From NCBI RefSeq assembly GCF_019711535.1, contig NZ_JAIGNP010000003.1, positions 434,001 through 498,000 of the forward strand: a stretch of 64,000 bases of DNA. The letters are read 5' to 3'. Below the pieces are notes generated by a model. The model was not told the DNA's origin. It did not search any database and worked only from the letters and a program-made list of their open reading frames with translations. Each line of letters opens with the position of its first letter. Position 1 is the first letter of the stretch. This DNA comes from Qipengyuania aestuarii. GTDB taxonomy: Bacteria > Pseudomonadota > Alphaproteobacteria > Sphingomonadales > Sphingomonadaceae. Positions 53,872-62,281 of this stretch are shown piece by piece. Both the position numbers and the translations under genes were made by a program.

Positions 53872-55118
53872 GCGAAGGCATCATCCAGGCCGACCAGCCG
53901 CAGACGCTAGAGGGGGACGGCAAGGACCTGTTCTCCAAGTTCGACGACATCATCAACTTGCGCGAAAACCTGCTCGCCAGCGGGCAGGAAGATCCCTTCA
54001 ACCTGGTGATGGAAAAGGTCCTCTCGCCGACCCGGGCGGTGTGCAACGGGCGCGAGACGATCCTGCTCGGCACCTATAATTACATGGGCATGACCTTCGA
54101 TCCCGACGTGATCGAGGCGGGCAAGCAGGCGCTGGCCGACTTCGGATCGGGCACGACCGGATCCCGGGTGCTCAACGGCACCTATCAGGGCCACAAGGAG
54201 TGCGAGGATGCGCTGCGCGAATTTTACGGCATGGACCATGCCATGGTGTTCTCGACCGGCTACCAGGCCAATCTGGGCATCATCTCCACCATCGCCGGCA
54301 AGGGCGATTACATCATCCTCGACATCGACAGCCATGCCAGCATCTGGGACGGCTGCGCGATGGGCCAGGCCGAAGTCGTGCCGTTCAAGCACAATGACAT
54401 CGAAGCGATGGAAAAGCGTCTCAAGCGCGTTCCCGAAGGCGCGGGCAAGCTGGTCATCCTCGAAGGAGTCTATTCGATGCTCGGCGATGTCGCACCGCTG
54501 AAGGAAATGGTCGCCGTCGCCAAGAAATACGGCGCCATGGTGCTGGTCGACGAAGCGCATTCGATGGGCTTCATCGGCGAAAACGGCCGCGGCGTGGTGG
54601 AAGATGCAGGCGTGATCGACGATGTCGATTTCATCATCGGCACCTTCTCCAAGAGCGTGGGCACCGTGGGCGGTTTCTGCGTCTCGAACCATCCCAAGTT
54701 CGAAATCATGCGGCTCGTCTGCCGCCCCTATGTCTTCACCGCCAGCCTGCCGCCATCGGTGGTGGCAACCGCCGCGACCTCGATCCGCAAGCTGATGAGC
54801 GGGTCCGAAAAGCGCGCGCATCTGTGGGAAAATTCGCGCACCCTGCACAAGGGCCTGCGCGATCTCGGCTTCAAGCTGGGGACCGAGGAACCGCAGAGCG
54901 CAATCATTGCGGTGATCATGCCCGACCTCGAAAAGGGCGCGGCCATGTGGGAAGCGCTGATCAAGGGCGGCCTTTACGTGAACCTCGCCCGTCCGCCGGC
55001 AACGCCCGCCAATATGACCCTGCTGCGCTGTTCGCTCTGCGCCGAGCATAGCGAGGAAGAAGTCGGCAAGATCCTCGACATCTTCGAGACGGCGGGCAAG
55101 GAAATCGGGATCATCTGA
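53868..55118 (+). CDS. spt: Serine palmitoyltransferase
   Basis: 416 residues. Alpha-oxoamine synthase fold: NYMGMTFDPDVIEAG, GSGTTGSRVLNGTYQGHKE, VDEAHSMGFIGENGRG and the PLP lysine in IGTFSKSVGTVGGF. The preceding ACP and the NYMG/GTYQGHKE variants point to the Sphingomonas-type enzyme rather than glycine C-acetyltransferase (Kbl) or BioF. It condenses serine with a palmitoyl thioester to 3-ketosphinganine, the first step of sphingolipid synthesis. Next gene is 44 bp on. Confidence 0.93.
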   Translation: MSEGIIQADQPQTLEGDGKDLFSKFDDIINLRENLLASGQEDPFNLVMEKVLSPTRAVCNGRETILLGTYNYMGMTFDPDVIEAGKQALADFGSGTTGSRVLNGTYQGHKECEDALREFYGMDHAMVFSTGYQANLGIISTIAGKGDYIILDIDSHASIWDGCAMGQAEVVPFKHNDIEAMEKRLKRVPEGAGKLVILEGVYSMLGDVAPLKEMVAVAKKYGAMVLVDEAHSMGFIGENGRGVVEDAGVIDDVDFIIGTFSKSVGTVGGFCVSNHPKFEIMRLVCRPYVFTASLPPSVVATAATSIRKLMSGSEKRAHLWENSRTLHKGLRDLGFKLGTEEPQSAIIAVIMPDLEKGAAMWEALIKGGLYVNLARPPATPANMTLLRCSLCAEHSEEEVGKILDIFETAGKEIGII

Positions 55119-55162
55119 TCGGCACGCGATGACGGCAGGCGGATGACAGCGGGCATGGCGAC

Positions 55163-56818
55163 ATGAAGGCCCTGCTCGGCTGGCTGGGGCGCACCGGGGT
55201 GCTCTACCTCGCGCTGTGCCTCGCCTTTGCCTTCTACATCCTCGTCTGGCCGCGGCTCGCGTCCGAATTTTCGAGCGAGAGCCTGCGGCAGGACACGATG
55301 TCGGTCGCGGATATCCGAGACACCATCGCGCAGGAAAGATCGCAGCTGGAAGCCGATCTACGCCGGCGCGAGGCGGGTATTCGCGAGCTCGGCAAGGAAC
55401 AGCTCGATACGCGGATTGCCGCGGCCCGGGAGCAGCGGGCGGATTTGCAGCGCGAACTGGACGAGGGCGGCGGGCTGCTCGACACTGTGCGCCCGTCGCG
55501 CCTGCTCGCGGCGCAGCGGACCCGCCTGCAGATCGCCGCGCTCGATGCCGAGCTTGCCGCGCTGACCTCGGCACGCGAGGCGAAGCTGTCGCAGATCGCG
55601 GTGGAGGCCGCCGACCGGCAGTTCGACCGCTATCGCCGCATTCCCACCGAAAACGCCATTACCGTCTCCTATCGCCTGTGCCGCGAAGCCGAGGGCCGGC
55701 TCGCCGAATTCGAGCGGCTCAACGAGGTCGAGCAGCAGGCGCGCGACATCTTCCTGCGCGAGCGGCAGCAGCTCGAGGACCGGCGCGACACGCGCTGCGA
55801 GGCCGCCCGGACGCGCGCGGCCCGGCGCGAGGCCGGGATCGCCGCGCGCGAGCGGTTGGCAGAGGCGCAGCGGGCCTATGCCGCGGCGCAGGACTGGACC
55901 ACCGCGCCGCTTGGCGACACGACCGAAGGCATGGCCGATACCACCTTGCGCGATGTGCTGGTGGCAGCCGCATGGGCGCTGCTGGGCATCTTGCTCACCC
56001 CCTATCTGATCCGCGCGTTTCTCTACTACGTGGTGGCCCCCTTTGCCGAACGGCGCCGCGCGATCCGCATCGCGGTCCCGGGCGCGGAGATTGGTGCCGG
56101 GTCCAGCAATCGGGTGGCGGCGGCGGAGCAATCGCGCGCCTCGGTCGCCATCACGCTGGCCCCCGGCGAAGAGCTGCTGGTGCGGCAGGGTTTCCTGCAA
56201 TCCAGCCCGGCGGGTGCGGAACTGCGCACTAAAGGAATGCTCGACTGGAAGAGCCCGCTCACCAGCTTTGCCAGCGGGATGACCTTCCTCACCAGGGTGC
56301 GGGGGCCTGAGACGACCACCGTCATTTCCGCCGACGAGGATCCCTTCGCCGAAGTCACCGCCATCGACCTTCCGGCAGGCGCGGCGATGGTGTTGCAGCC
56401 CCGCGCGCTGGCCGCCGTGGTGCAGCCGCAGGACCGTCCGCTCCGCATCGAGAGCAGCTGGCGCATCTTCAATCTCAACGCCTGGCTGACGCAGCAATTG
56501 CGCTTCCTCGTCTTTCACGGCCCGGCGCGGCTGGTGGTCAAGGGCGGGCGCGGCGTGCGGGTCGAGCCGGTCGATAGCGGCCGCCGCTTCGGGCAGGACC
56601 AACTGGCGGGCTTTTCCGCCGATCTCAGCTATTCGGTCGCCCGCAACGAGACTTTCGTCCCCTATCTGCTCGGCCGCGAACCGCTATTGCGCGACCGCGT
56701 GGAAGGCGGCAGCGGCGTGCTGGTGCTGGAAGAAGCGCCCCATGCCGGCCGCCGCAAGGGGGTGCGCGCCGGGCTGGAAGGCATGATGGATGCCGGGCTC
56801 AAGGCCTTCGGGATCTAG
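55163..56818 (+). CDS. Coiled-coil membrane protein with AIM24-like C-terminal domain
   Basis: 551 residues. Membrane helix near 11-30 (TGVLYLALCLAFAFYILVW), a long charged coiled coil about 50-245 rich in Glu, Arg and Gln, a second membrane helix about 264-293 (VLVAAAWALLGILLTPYLI), then a beta-rich soluble domain from 325 to about 540 starting ITLAPGEELLVRQGFLQS, which recalls AIM24/TIGR00266 barrels (weak, by eye). No enzymatic motif seen. It directly follows spt in the same direction, so a role in placing or sensing sphingolipid is possible but unproven. Confidence 0.75.
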   Translation: MKALLGWLGRTGVLYLALCLAFAFYILVWPRLASEFSSESLRQDTMSVADIRDTIAQERSQLEADLRRREAGIRELGKEQLDTRIAAAREQRADLQRELDEGGGLLDTVRPSRLLAAQRTRLQIAALDAELAALTSAREAKLSQIAVEAADRQFDRYRRIPTENAITVSYRLCREAEGRLAEFERLNEVEQQARDIFLRERQQLEDRRDTRCEAARTRAARREAGIAARERLAEAQRAYAAAQDWTTAPLGDTTEGMADTTLRDVLVAAAWALLGILLTPYLIRAFLYYVVAPFAERRRAIRIAVPGAEIGAGSSNRVAAAEQSRASVAITLAPGEELLVRQGFLQSSPAGAELRTKGMLDWKSPLTSFASGMTFLTRVRGPETTTVISADEDPFAEVTAIDLPAGAAMVLQPRALAAVVQPQDRPLRIESSWRIFNLNAWLTQQLRFLVFHGPARLVVKGGRGVRVEPVDSGRRFGQDQLAGFSADLSYSVARNETFVPYLLGREPLLRDRVEGGSGVLVLEEAPHAGRRKGVRAGLEGMMDAGLKAFGI

Positions 56819-56876
56819 CCCGCGCGGAACGATTGCCCCGCCCTGGTCTTCTCCTAAGGGAAAAGGAGATTTCATC

Positions 56877-57308
56877 ATGGCAATCACGAACAATGGCAGC
56901 GCAACCTACGAAGGTCTCGGCAAGGACGGCAAGGGCCATGTCAGCACCGGATCGGGCGCGCTATCGGCCCAGCCCTATGGCTTCAACACCCGCTTCGAGG
57001 ATGCGCCGGGCACCAATCCCGAAGAGCTGATCGCGGCCGCCCACGCCAGCTGTTTCACCATGGCGCTGAGCTTCAAACTGGCGGAAGCCGGCTATTCCGA
57101 CGGCAATCTGACGACCGATGCCAAGGTCAGCCTGGAGAAGCAGGATGGCGGTTTCACGGTCACCAAATCGGCGCTGCACTGCAAGGGCAAGATCGGCGGC
57201 ATCGACAAGGCGAAGTTCGAGGAAATCGCCGCCGACGCCAAGGAAAACTGCCCCATCTCGCGCCTGCTCGACTGCGAGATCACGCTGGAAACCACTTTCG
57301 AAGGCTGA
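56877..57308 (+). CDS. OsmC family peroxiredoxin
   Basis: 143 residues from the ATG at 56877, with AAAAGGAG before it. Both active cysteines are present (AAAHASCFTMALSF and NCPISRLLDCEITLE). It reduces organic hydroperoxides with a lipoyl or thiol donor. Stands alone after the coiled-coil gene (58 bp). Confidence 0.94.
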   Translation: MAITNNGSATYEGLGKDGKGHVSTGSGALSAQPYGFNTRFEDAPGTNPEELIAAAHASCFTMALSFKLAEAGYSDGNLTTDAKVSLEKQDGGFTVTKSALHCKGKIGGIDKAKFEEIAADAKENCPISRLLDCEITLETTFEG

Positions 57309-57341
57309 GCCTTTCATCACCCCATAAGGGCACACAAAAGG

Positions 57342-57366
57342 GAGGGTGCCGACCATCGGCGCCCTC
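57342..57366 (+). terminator. Probable terminator after the OsmC gene
   Basis: GAGGGTGCCG (57342-57351) pairs with CGGCGCCCTC (57357-57366) with one G-U pair; GCUUUA follows, only a short U-run. May serve both converging genes. Confidence 0.6.
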
Positions 57367-57441
57367 GCTTTACTGTTCCGGATTGGTGCCCGAACACCCG
57401 CTTGATCGGTGGGCGCGGGCCCGGAACGCCGGATTCCCGCG

Positions 57442-59073
57442 CTATTCTCCGTAATAGATCGGCCCCAGCGCATCGATTACCGCCAAGGCATCCACTGCCT
57501 GCGCGGAATTGGCCCCGCCATCATCCAGCAGCGCGATCGTCATCACGGTCTTGTAGCCGGTCAGCGTGCGCGAGCGTTCGACGCCATATTGCGACTGGGT
57601 GAGATAGCGCTGGTAATCCTCGCGCCCGGCGATGTGGAAATGGGTCTTGCCCGCTTCCTGCGCGATTTCGGCGGCGCGCAGCAGGGTCATTTCCTGCACC
57701 ATCGCGCCCGATGTGGTGTTGCCGGTATATTCGACCTTCACCGTGCCATCCGGCAATTCGGTCTGCTCGAAGCCCGAGGTGCGCGGGATGCCATTGAGCA
57801 GGCCGACCCCCATCGTCACCGCGGCGCCCGCCAGCGCGGCGAGCACATTGGGCCGCGACTTCTTGTAATCGATCAGCTTGCGTTCCGATTCGGGCCGCAT
57901 CAGCAGGTCCGGCGCCAGCGCCGCCAGCTTGGGCGATGTGCGTTCGGGCGCATCGCCCAGCGCGGGCAGAGCGGGCGCATCGCCATCCGCCGTGGCGGCG
58001 GCATAGGCATCCCACAGATCGTCGGTGATGGGCGAGTGCTTGAAGTTCTTGCCGTCCAGCGCGGCGGCGGCATCGGCAAAGCGTCCCTCGTTCACCGCAA
58101 TGCGCGCCTCGACCATGGCGGCATAGGGGTCGAACGCTCCGACCATGGACAGCTTGCGCACCAGCGTGTCGAGCCCGCCGGGCTTTGCCTCATCGCCCTT
58201 TGCCTCCGCAGACAGCGCCGCGCGCGTGGCTTCGACCCAGCGGCGCGCCGTCTCCGCATCGCCGGTGGCGGCATGGGCATAGGCGGTCCGCATCACCTTG
58301 CCGGTCGCGGCGAGCCATTTGCCCGCAAAGGCTTCGGCGCCGCCGCCCCGCATCATCTCCTCGAGCGTCGGCGGCGGCGGCATCTCCACCACCGGCTCGC
58401 CCGAGGTCGCCGCCAGCATGCGGAAATCGTCGGGAGTGCCCGCCAGCTGGCTCGTCAGCGAGCGGGTCGCCGGGTCGATCTGCGCCAGCGTCTGCCACAG
58501 CGCCGGGTCCGTCGGCGCGTCGCCATTGCCCGCGCGCAGGAAAGTGGCCACCCGCTGCACGGCAAGCGCATAGGGCCGCTTGGCCAGCGCCGCATCGGAC
58601 AGCGCCAGCGCTTCCTCGCGCCGCCCCAGATCATTCAGCGCAATGGCGCGCAGCAGGTCGAGCGAGACCCCCATCGAGCGTTCGTAAAAGAAGTCGCCGT
58701 CATATTCGCGGCCCGCCGCGCGCGCGGACTCGAAATCCGCCAGCGCCTTGGCATATTAGCCCAGCTGCAGCTGCGCCGCCCCGCGTGCGCGCAGGACATG
58801 CGCCCGGCGCAGGGTCTGTTCGTCCAGCAGCTTGCCGCTGTCCAGCGCGCGGTTGCAGGCATTGACCACCGTGATCGGCTGAGCGCCCGGATTCTGGCCC
58901 GGCCAGCCGCCCCAGGAGGCGATCGTCGCTTCCCCCCGCATGCCGTCATCGCTGCGCTTGGGCTTGCGCAGCCCGTCGCAGCCGGCGAAATCCTCGCTCA
59001 CCCCGGCCTGCGCCGGCACAGCCAGCACCAGCGCCAGCGACGCGAGGCCAAGCCCCGCCCGTAAATTTTTCAT
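57442..59073 (-). pseudogene. Secreted TPR-type protein gene interrupted by one in-frame TAA
   Basis: The frame reads 543 codons from the ATG at 59073 to 57442 with a single TAA at 58756-58758 (codon 106). The first part has a signal peptide (MKNLRAGLGLASLALVLAVPAQA|G) and a helical start (RRAHVLRARGAAQLQLG). The frame then resumes at once with YAKALADFESARAAGREYDG, a TPR-like helix, and continues through Ala-rich repeats to the end. A one-base change of GAA, CAA or AAA to TAA explains it. Codon use is the same on both sides. No family beyond TPR-like recognised; the C-terminal half has a hydrophobic helix (VLAALAGAAVTMGVGLL). It could be a recent null allele or a sequencing error. Confidence 0.8.
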
Positions 59074-59167
59074 GAATTCGATCCCCCCAAAGGATTGCCC
59101 AGATCGGCTTTATCCTAAGTGCCGAATTTTGAAAGATTGTTTAAGAGGGGCCAGATCACGGCGCGGC

Positions 59168-59797
59168 CTATCCCCTCGGCAACAGCGCGCGGGCCATGGC
59201 GTGGGCGGCGGGGCGCAGGGCTTCGTCGGGTAGCTCGCCTGCGGTCCAGAAGGACAGGACGCCGCGGAAGGCGAAGGCCAGCCGCTGGGGCAGGTCGGGA
59301 TCGGCGGGAGACGCATCCGGACCCACCGCCCCCACCGCCTTTTCCCAGAGCATCGTGGAATGGTCGAGCACACGGACTGCCGGCTCATCCTGCCCCGCGG
59401 GCGGCGAACCGATGGCGCCCATCACCGCGCGGTTGACCTGCGGCTGGGCCAGCATGGTGTCCACCGCGATGTCGATCGCCAGCGCCACGCGGGTCGGCAG
59501 ATCATTCGGCACATCACCGGCGGGCGCTTCTGCCCCATAGCGGGCGATCATCGCGTCGATCCGCCGTGCCGACAGGGCGCGCATGATGGCCAGCTTGCTG
59601 CCGAAGCGGTTGAAGGGCGTGGCAAAGCTCACCCCCGCCTCCGCCGCCAGATCGCGCATGGAGAAATCCGCTTTGCCGGTGCGCAGCAGCCGCTCCGCCC
59701 CGTCGAGGATTTTCGCGCGCATCGCGTCGGCGCGGCCAGGCGTGGGGGCCGGGGCGCGTGTCGGAGCGGGGGTGGGACTTGTGTCTTTCTTTGCCAT
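59168..59797 (-). CDS. TetR family transcriptional regulator
   Basis: 209 residues. After a Pro/Thr/Ala-rich lead (PTPAPTRAPAPTPGRAD) comes the TetR HTH: AMRAKILDGAERLLRTGKAD then SMRDLAAEAGVSFATPFNRFG. The C-terminal ligand domain is not assignable. Divergent from the SDR gene at 59846, with a 14-bp palindrome between them that it probably binds to control itself and the SDR. Confidence 0.9.
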   Translation of the reverse strand: MAKKDTSPTPAPTRAPAPTPGRADAMRAKILDGAERLLRTGKADFSMRDLAAEAGVSFATPFNRFGSKLAIMRALSARRIDAMIARYGAEAPAGDVPNDLPTRVALAIDIAVDTMLAQPQVNRAVMGAIGSPPAGQDEPAVRVLDHSTMLWEKAVGAVGPDASPADPDLPQRLAFAFRGVLSFWTAGELPDEALRPAAHAMARALLPRG

Positions 59798-59805
59798 TGC
59801 CTATT

Positions 59806-59819
59806 TATATCATGATATA
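59806..59819. promoter_or_regulatory. Palindromic operator between tetR-type and SDR genes
   Basis: TATATCATGATATA is a perfect 14-bp palindrome centred in the 48-bp divergent gap, in an AT-rich pocket unlike the surrounding GC-rich DNA. Typical position and form for a TetR site. Confidence 0.65.
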
Positions 59820-59845
59820 TTTAAAAGCACAGGACGGAGTTTCGC

Positions 59846-60691
59846 ATGACCACCCCGCAAACCAAGACATTTTTCATCACCGGCGTCAGTTCGGGCCTCG
59901 GCCGCGCCTTTGCCGAGGCCGCGCTGGCCGCCGGGCACCGCGTGGCGGGCACGGTGCGGCGGGCGGAGGACGGCGCGCAATTCGCCGCGCTGGACGGGGA
60001 GCGCGCCTTCCCCGTGACGCTGGACGTGACCGATTACGCGGCGATCCCCGCCGCCGTGGCCGAAGCCGAAGCCGCGCTGGGTCCGATCGACGTGCTGGTG
60101 AACAATGCGGGCTATGGGCACGAGGGCGTGCTGGAGGAATCCTCGATTGAGGAGCTGGAGCGCCAGTTCGCCGCCAATGTCTATGGCCCGGTGGCGCTGA
60201 TCCAGGCGGTGCTGCCCTCCATGCGCGCGCGGCGCAGCGGGCATGTGGTCAATGTCACCTCCATGGGCGGTTTCATCACCATGCCGGGGATCAGCTTCTA
60301 TTGCGGCAGCAAGTTCGCGCTGGAAGGAATTTCGGAGGCGCTGGGCAAGGAGGTCGCCGCGCTCGGCATCCATGTCACCGCGCTGGCGCCGGGCCAGTTC
60401 CGCACCGATTGGGCGGGCCGCTCGATGCAGCGCACCCCGCGCGCCATCGGCGATTACGATGCGGTGATGGATCCGCTGCGCGCCGCCCGCAAGGAAAAGA
60501 GCGGCAATCAGCCCAACGATCCGGCCAAGGCGGCGGCGGCGTTGCTCAAGCTGGTGGCGAGCGACAATCCGCCCGCGCGCCTGCTGCTGGGCGAGGATGC
60601 GCTGGCGCTGGTGGAGCAGAAGCTGGACGCCGTGCGGGGCGAAATCGCCGCGTGGGAGGATGTGACCCGCTCTACCGGTTATGCCGGATGA
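59846..60691 (+). CDS. Short-chain dehydrogenase/reductase
   Basis: 281 residues. NAD(P)-binding FFITGVSSGLGRAFAEAAL, NNAG motif VLVNNAGYGHEG, catalytic Tyr and Lys in FYCGSKFALEG. Classical SDR of the oxidoreductase type often controlled by an adjacent TetR. Substrate unknown, possibly a xenobiotic or its aldehyde. Start just after the operator. An imperfect GC hairpin at 60694-60727 sits between it and the converging YqaA gene. Confidence 0.92.
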   Translation: MTTPQTKTFFITGVSSGLGRAFAEAALAAGHRVAGTVRRAEDGAQFAALDGERAFPVTLDVTDYAAIPAAVAEAEAALGPIDVLVNNAGYGHEGVLEESSIEELERQFAANVYGPVALIQAVLPSMRARRSGHVVNVTSMGGFITMPGISFYCGSKFALEGISEALGKEVAALGIHVTALAPGQFRTDWAGRSMQRTPRAIGDYDAVMDPLRAARKEKSGNQPNDPAKAAAALLKLVASDNPPARLLLGEDALALVEQKLDAVRGEIAAWEDVTRSTGYAG

Positions 60692-60727
60692 GGTGAGGCG
60701 GCTGGCCCTTTTGGCTGGCCGCCCTCT

Positions 60728-61381
60728 TCAGGCCGCCGGATTGACCTCGGTCGCATTCGCGCAGACGCCGCCGTCCTCGTCGCTGCTGCCGCCCAGCTGG
60801 GTCAGCACCAGCACGCCGCCCACCACCAGCACCACGAAGACCGTCGTCACCGTGCCCAGGTACTTATCGATCACGCGCTTGATCGGGGCGCCGAAGACGC
60901 GGAACAATATGCCCACCGTCATGAAGATGAGCGCGCGGGCGAACAGGCTCGACAATACGAAGGTGACGAGGTTCATGCCCACGAAGCCCGCCGTGATCGT
61001 CAGCAGCTTGAACGGCACCGGCGTGGCGCCCGCGATCAGGATCGCCTCGAAATCATATTCGCGTAAGTGGCACGCGGCGACGGGGAAGGCCTCGGTCAGG
61101 CCCAGCGCGTCTATCAGCCACACGCCCACCGTGTCGTACAGCCCCCAGCCGATCGCATAGCCCAGCAGCGCGCCCGCGACCGAGGCCAGCGTGGCGACGA
61201 GTGCAAACTTCACCGCCTTCTTGGGTTCGGCCAGGCACATGAGGCCCAGCAGCGGATGCGGCGGGATCGGGAAGAAAGAGGATTCGACGAAGCAGAAGAA
61301 CGCCAGCCACCACACCGCATAGGGGTGCGAGGCCTTGTCCATGGTCCATTCGTAAAGCCCGCGCAGCGGTTTCATCAGCAT
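60728..61381 (-). CDS. YqaA/DedA-type (VTT domain) membrane protein
   Basis: 217 residues from the ATG at 61381 (61375 also possible; an upstream TTG or similar extends the frame without support). VTT-type segments: AVWWLAFFCFVESSFFPIPP, ALLGYAIGWGLYDTVG, a conserved F/G-x-R-like GATPVPFKLLTITAGFVGM, and a C-terminal helix (VFVVLVVGGVLVLTQLG). DedA/YqaA relatives include lipid flippases and tellurite or cation tolerance proteins. Single gene by context. The 176 bp to the right (61382-61557) holds its leader and no gene I can support. Confidence 0.85.
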   Translation of the reverse strand: MLMKPLRGLYEWTMDKASHPYAVWWLAFFCFVESSFFPIPPHPLLGLMCLAEPKKAVKFALVATLASVAGALLGYAIGWGLYDTVGVWLIDALGLTEAFPVAACHLREYDFEAILIAGATPVPFKLLTITAGFVGMNLVTFVLSSLFARALIFMTVGILFRVFGAPIKRVIDKYLGTVTTVFVVLVVGGVLVLTQLGGSSDEDGGVCANATEVNPAA

Positions 61382-61557
61382 GGCGAGGCGTTTAGGGGCT
61401 GTTGCGGGGGCGGGCAAGCGGGTGTGTGGTCGGGTGCCACTTCACCACGAAGCAAAGGGTTGGAACCCGCTTACCGCGCCCCAACCCTCCATTCCCAATT
61501 CTCAACCTGAGTACCCTTTCTCTCAGGCTTATTTGAGACTGGCGCAGTCAGAGTCCT

Positions 61558-61827
61558 TTAAAGACAACGCGGAAGGGCAAGGATATTGTTCGGTTCTACG
61601 CCATCCGCGTCCGTCTTGAGGTAGAGGCGATACGTCCTTGGATGCTGAGCCACGATAATCCTCCGATTCACGGCAAGAGGAGGAGCTGTGAAGAAAATTG
61701 CTCCGTTTTTGATGAGATTGATGATCTGATCAATCGCGAGCCAACCGAATGAACCGCCCAGACCTTGAATACGGCGGTCCAAGTCAGCGTTATCGGGGGT
61801 GTGGCAGGTTACGTAGTATGTGGTCAT
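61558..61827 (-). CDS. DUF3892-like small protein
   Basis: 89 residues. The middle and end (QIINLIKNGAIFFTAPP, then YRLYLKTDADGVEPNNILAL) resemble DUF3892, small proteins of unknown function often on mobile or accessory DNA. Base composition is poorer in GC than nearby genes. The ATG at 61827 has AGGACAGACGATC before it. It lies between the YqaA leader and the structured RNA candidate. Confidence 0.6.
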   Translation of the reverse strand: MTTYYVTCHTPDNADLDRRIQGLGGSFGWLAIDQIINLIKNGAIFFTAPPLAVNRRIIVAQHPRTYRLYLKTDADGVEPNNILALPRCL

Positions 61828-61848
61828 TGATCGTCTGTCCTGTCTTTA

Positions 61849-61969
61849 GGTTAGTTGACCTTGACCGTTCCCAGACAATGAATCATAGCGAGGGTGCACC
61901 ACGGTGACGGGTCAACTAACCCGTTACTTAAGCCCCGCAGGTCCGAACGACTTGTGGGGCTTATTTTTT
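61849..61969 (+). ncRNA. Candidate structured small RNA with own terminator
   Basis: GGTTAGTTGACC (61849-61860) and GGTCAACTAACC (61910-61921) form a perfect 12-bp helix, continued inwards by ACCGT/ACGGT (61864-61868/61901-61905) and a possible CCC/GGG. A strong terminator follows at once. The whole would be a 121-nt transcript, or the 3' part of a longer one. No protein frame here is convincing. Alternatively the inverted repeat could be a protein-binding or recombination site. Confidence 0.45.
61929..61969 (+). terminator. Rho-independent terminator, plus strand
   Basis: TAAGCCCCGCAGG (61929-61941) and CTTGTGGGGCTTA (61951-61963) form a 13-bp stem with two G-U pairs, followed by U6 (61964-61969). 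No plus-strand gene lies upstream until 59846-60691, which is 1.2 kb away. Confidence 0.82.
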
Positions 61970-62160
61970 AAATATGCGAGAATGCCCCTGATTCGAACCG
62001 GAGCGGTGATCTTCAATGGGGATAAAGACGGTGTAACTTTTAGGTCCCCAAAGCTCGGCCTCCCAAGAAATGTCCGATTCTGTCGAAACCCTGTTAGATA
62101 AGCAAATCACCTCGCCATGCGATCATGCTGAGGTTCAAATAACCCATTTGGTTCTTTGTG

Positions 62161-62190
62161 CTTGACATCGTCACGCTGTTCTGGCACAAA
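62161..62190 (+). promoter_or_regulatory. Candidate promoter before the packaging genes
   Basis: CTTGACA (62161-62167) is a perfect -35; CACAAA about 17 bases on is a weak -10. The hairpin at 62220 would lie in its leader. Confidence 0.35.
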
Positions 62191-62219
62191 ACAAGAGCAT
62201 CGCGATGGTGTGATTCGAA

Positions 62220-62261
62220 CGGGCGGGGCCTTCTATTAGGCCGCCGCCCGTTTTGCGTTTT
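62220..62261 (+). terminator. GC hairpin with T-run before the packaging genes
   Basis: CGGGCGGGGCCT (62220-62231) pairs with AGGCCGCCGCCCG (62238-62250) with one bulged C, then TTTTGCGTTTT. It can end read-through into the packaging operon or act as a leader attenuator. Confidence 0.65.
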
Positions 62262-62281
62262 CGAGCAGATGGAGGACGATG

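Larger units (their letters stand above)
61970..62281. other. Non-coding stretch before the packaging genes
   Basis: 312 bp, AT-richer than the packaging genes after it. It holds two copies of TGATTCGAAC (61989-61998 and 62211-62220), which on the minus strand read GTTCGAATCA like a tRNA T-loop; a CTTGACA promoter-like string at 62161; and a GC hairpin with T-run at 62220. I cannot fold a full tRNA at either site. Confidence 0.5.

Noticed and set aside
53868..55118. Glycine C-acetyltransferase (Kbl) or BioF identity for the spt gene
   Set aside because: The upstream dedicated ACP and sphingomonad context, together with GTYQGHKE and NYMG variants, fit serine palmitoyltransferase better.
58756..58758. 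Recoding (selenocysteine or pyrrolysine) at the internal stop
   Set aside because: The codon is TAA; recoding uses TGA or TAG.
60694..60727. Terminator between the SDR and YqaA genes
   Set aside because: The GC hairpin is imperfect and lacks a U-run in either direction.
61976..62050. tRNA gene on the minus strand suggested by GTTCGAATCA
   Set aside because: The T-stem does not pair fully, and no D-arm, anticodon arm or acceptor partner can be folded around it.
61904..62101. 65-codon plus frame starting inside the RNA candidate
   Set aside because: It runs straight through a 13-bp terminator stem and U6, and its product has no familiar features.
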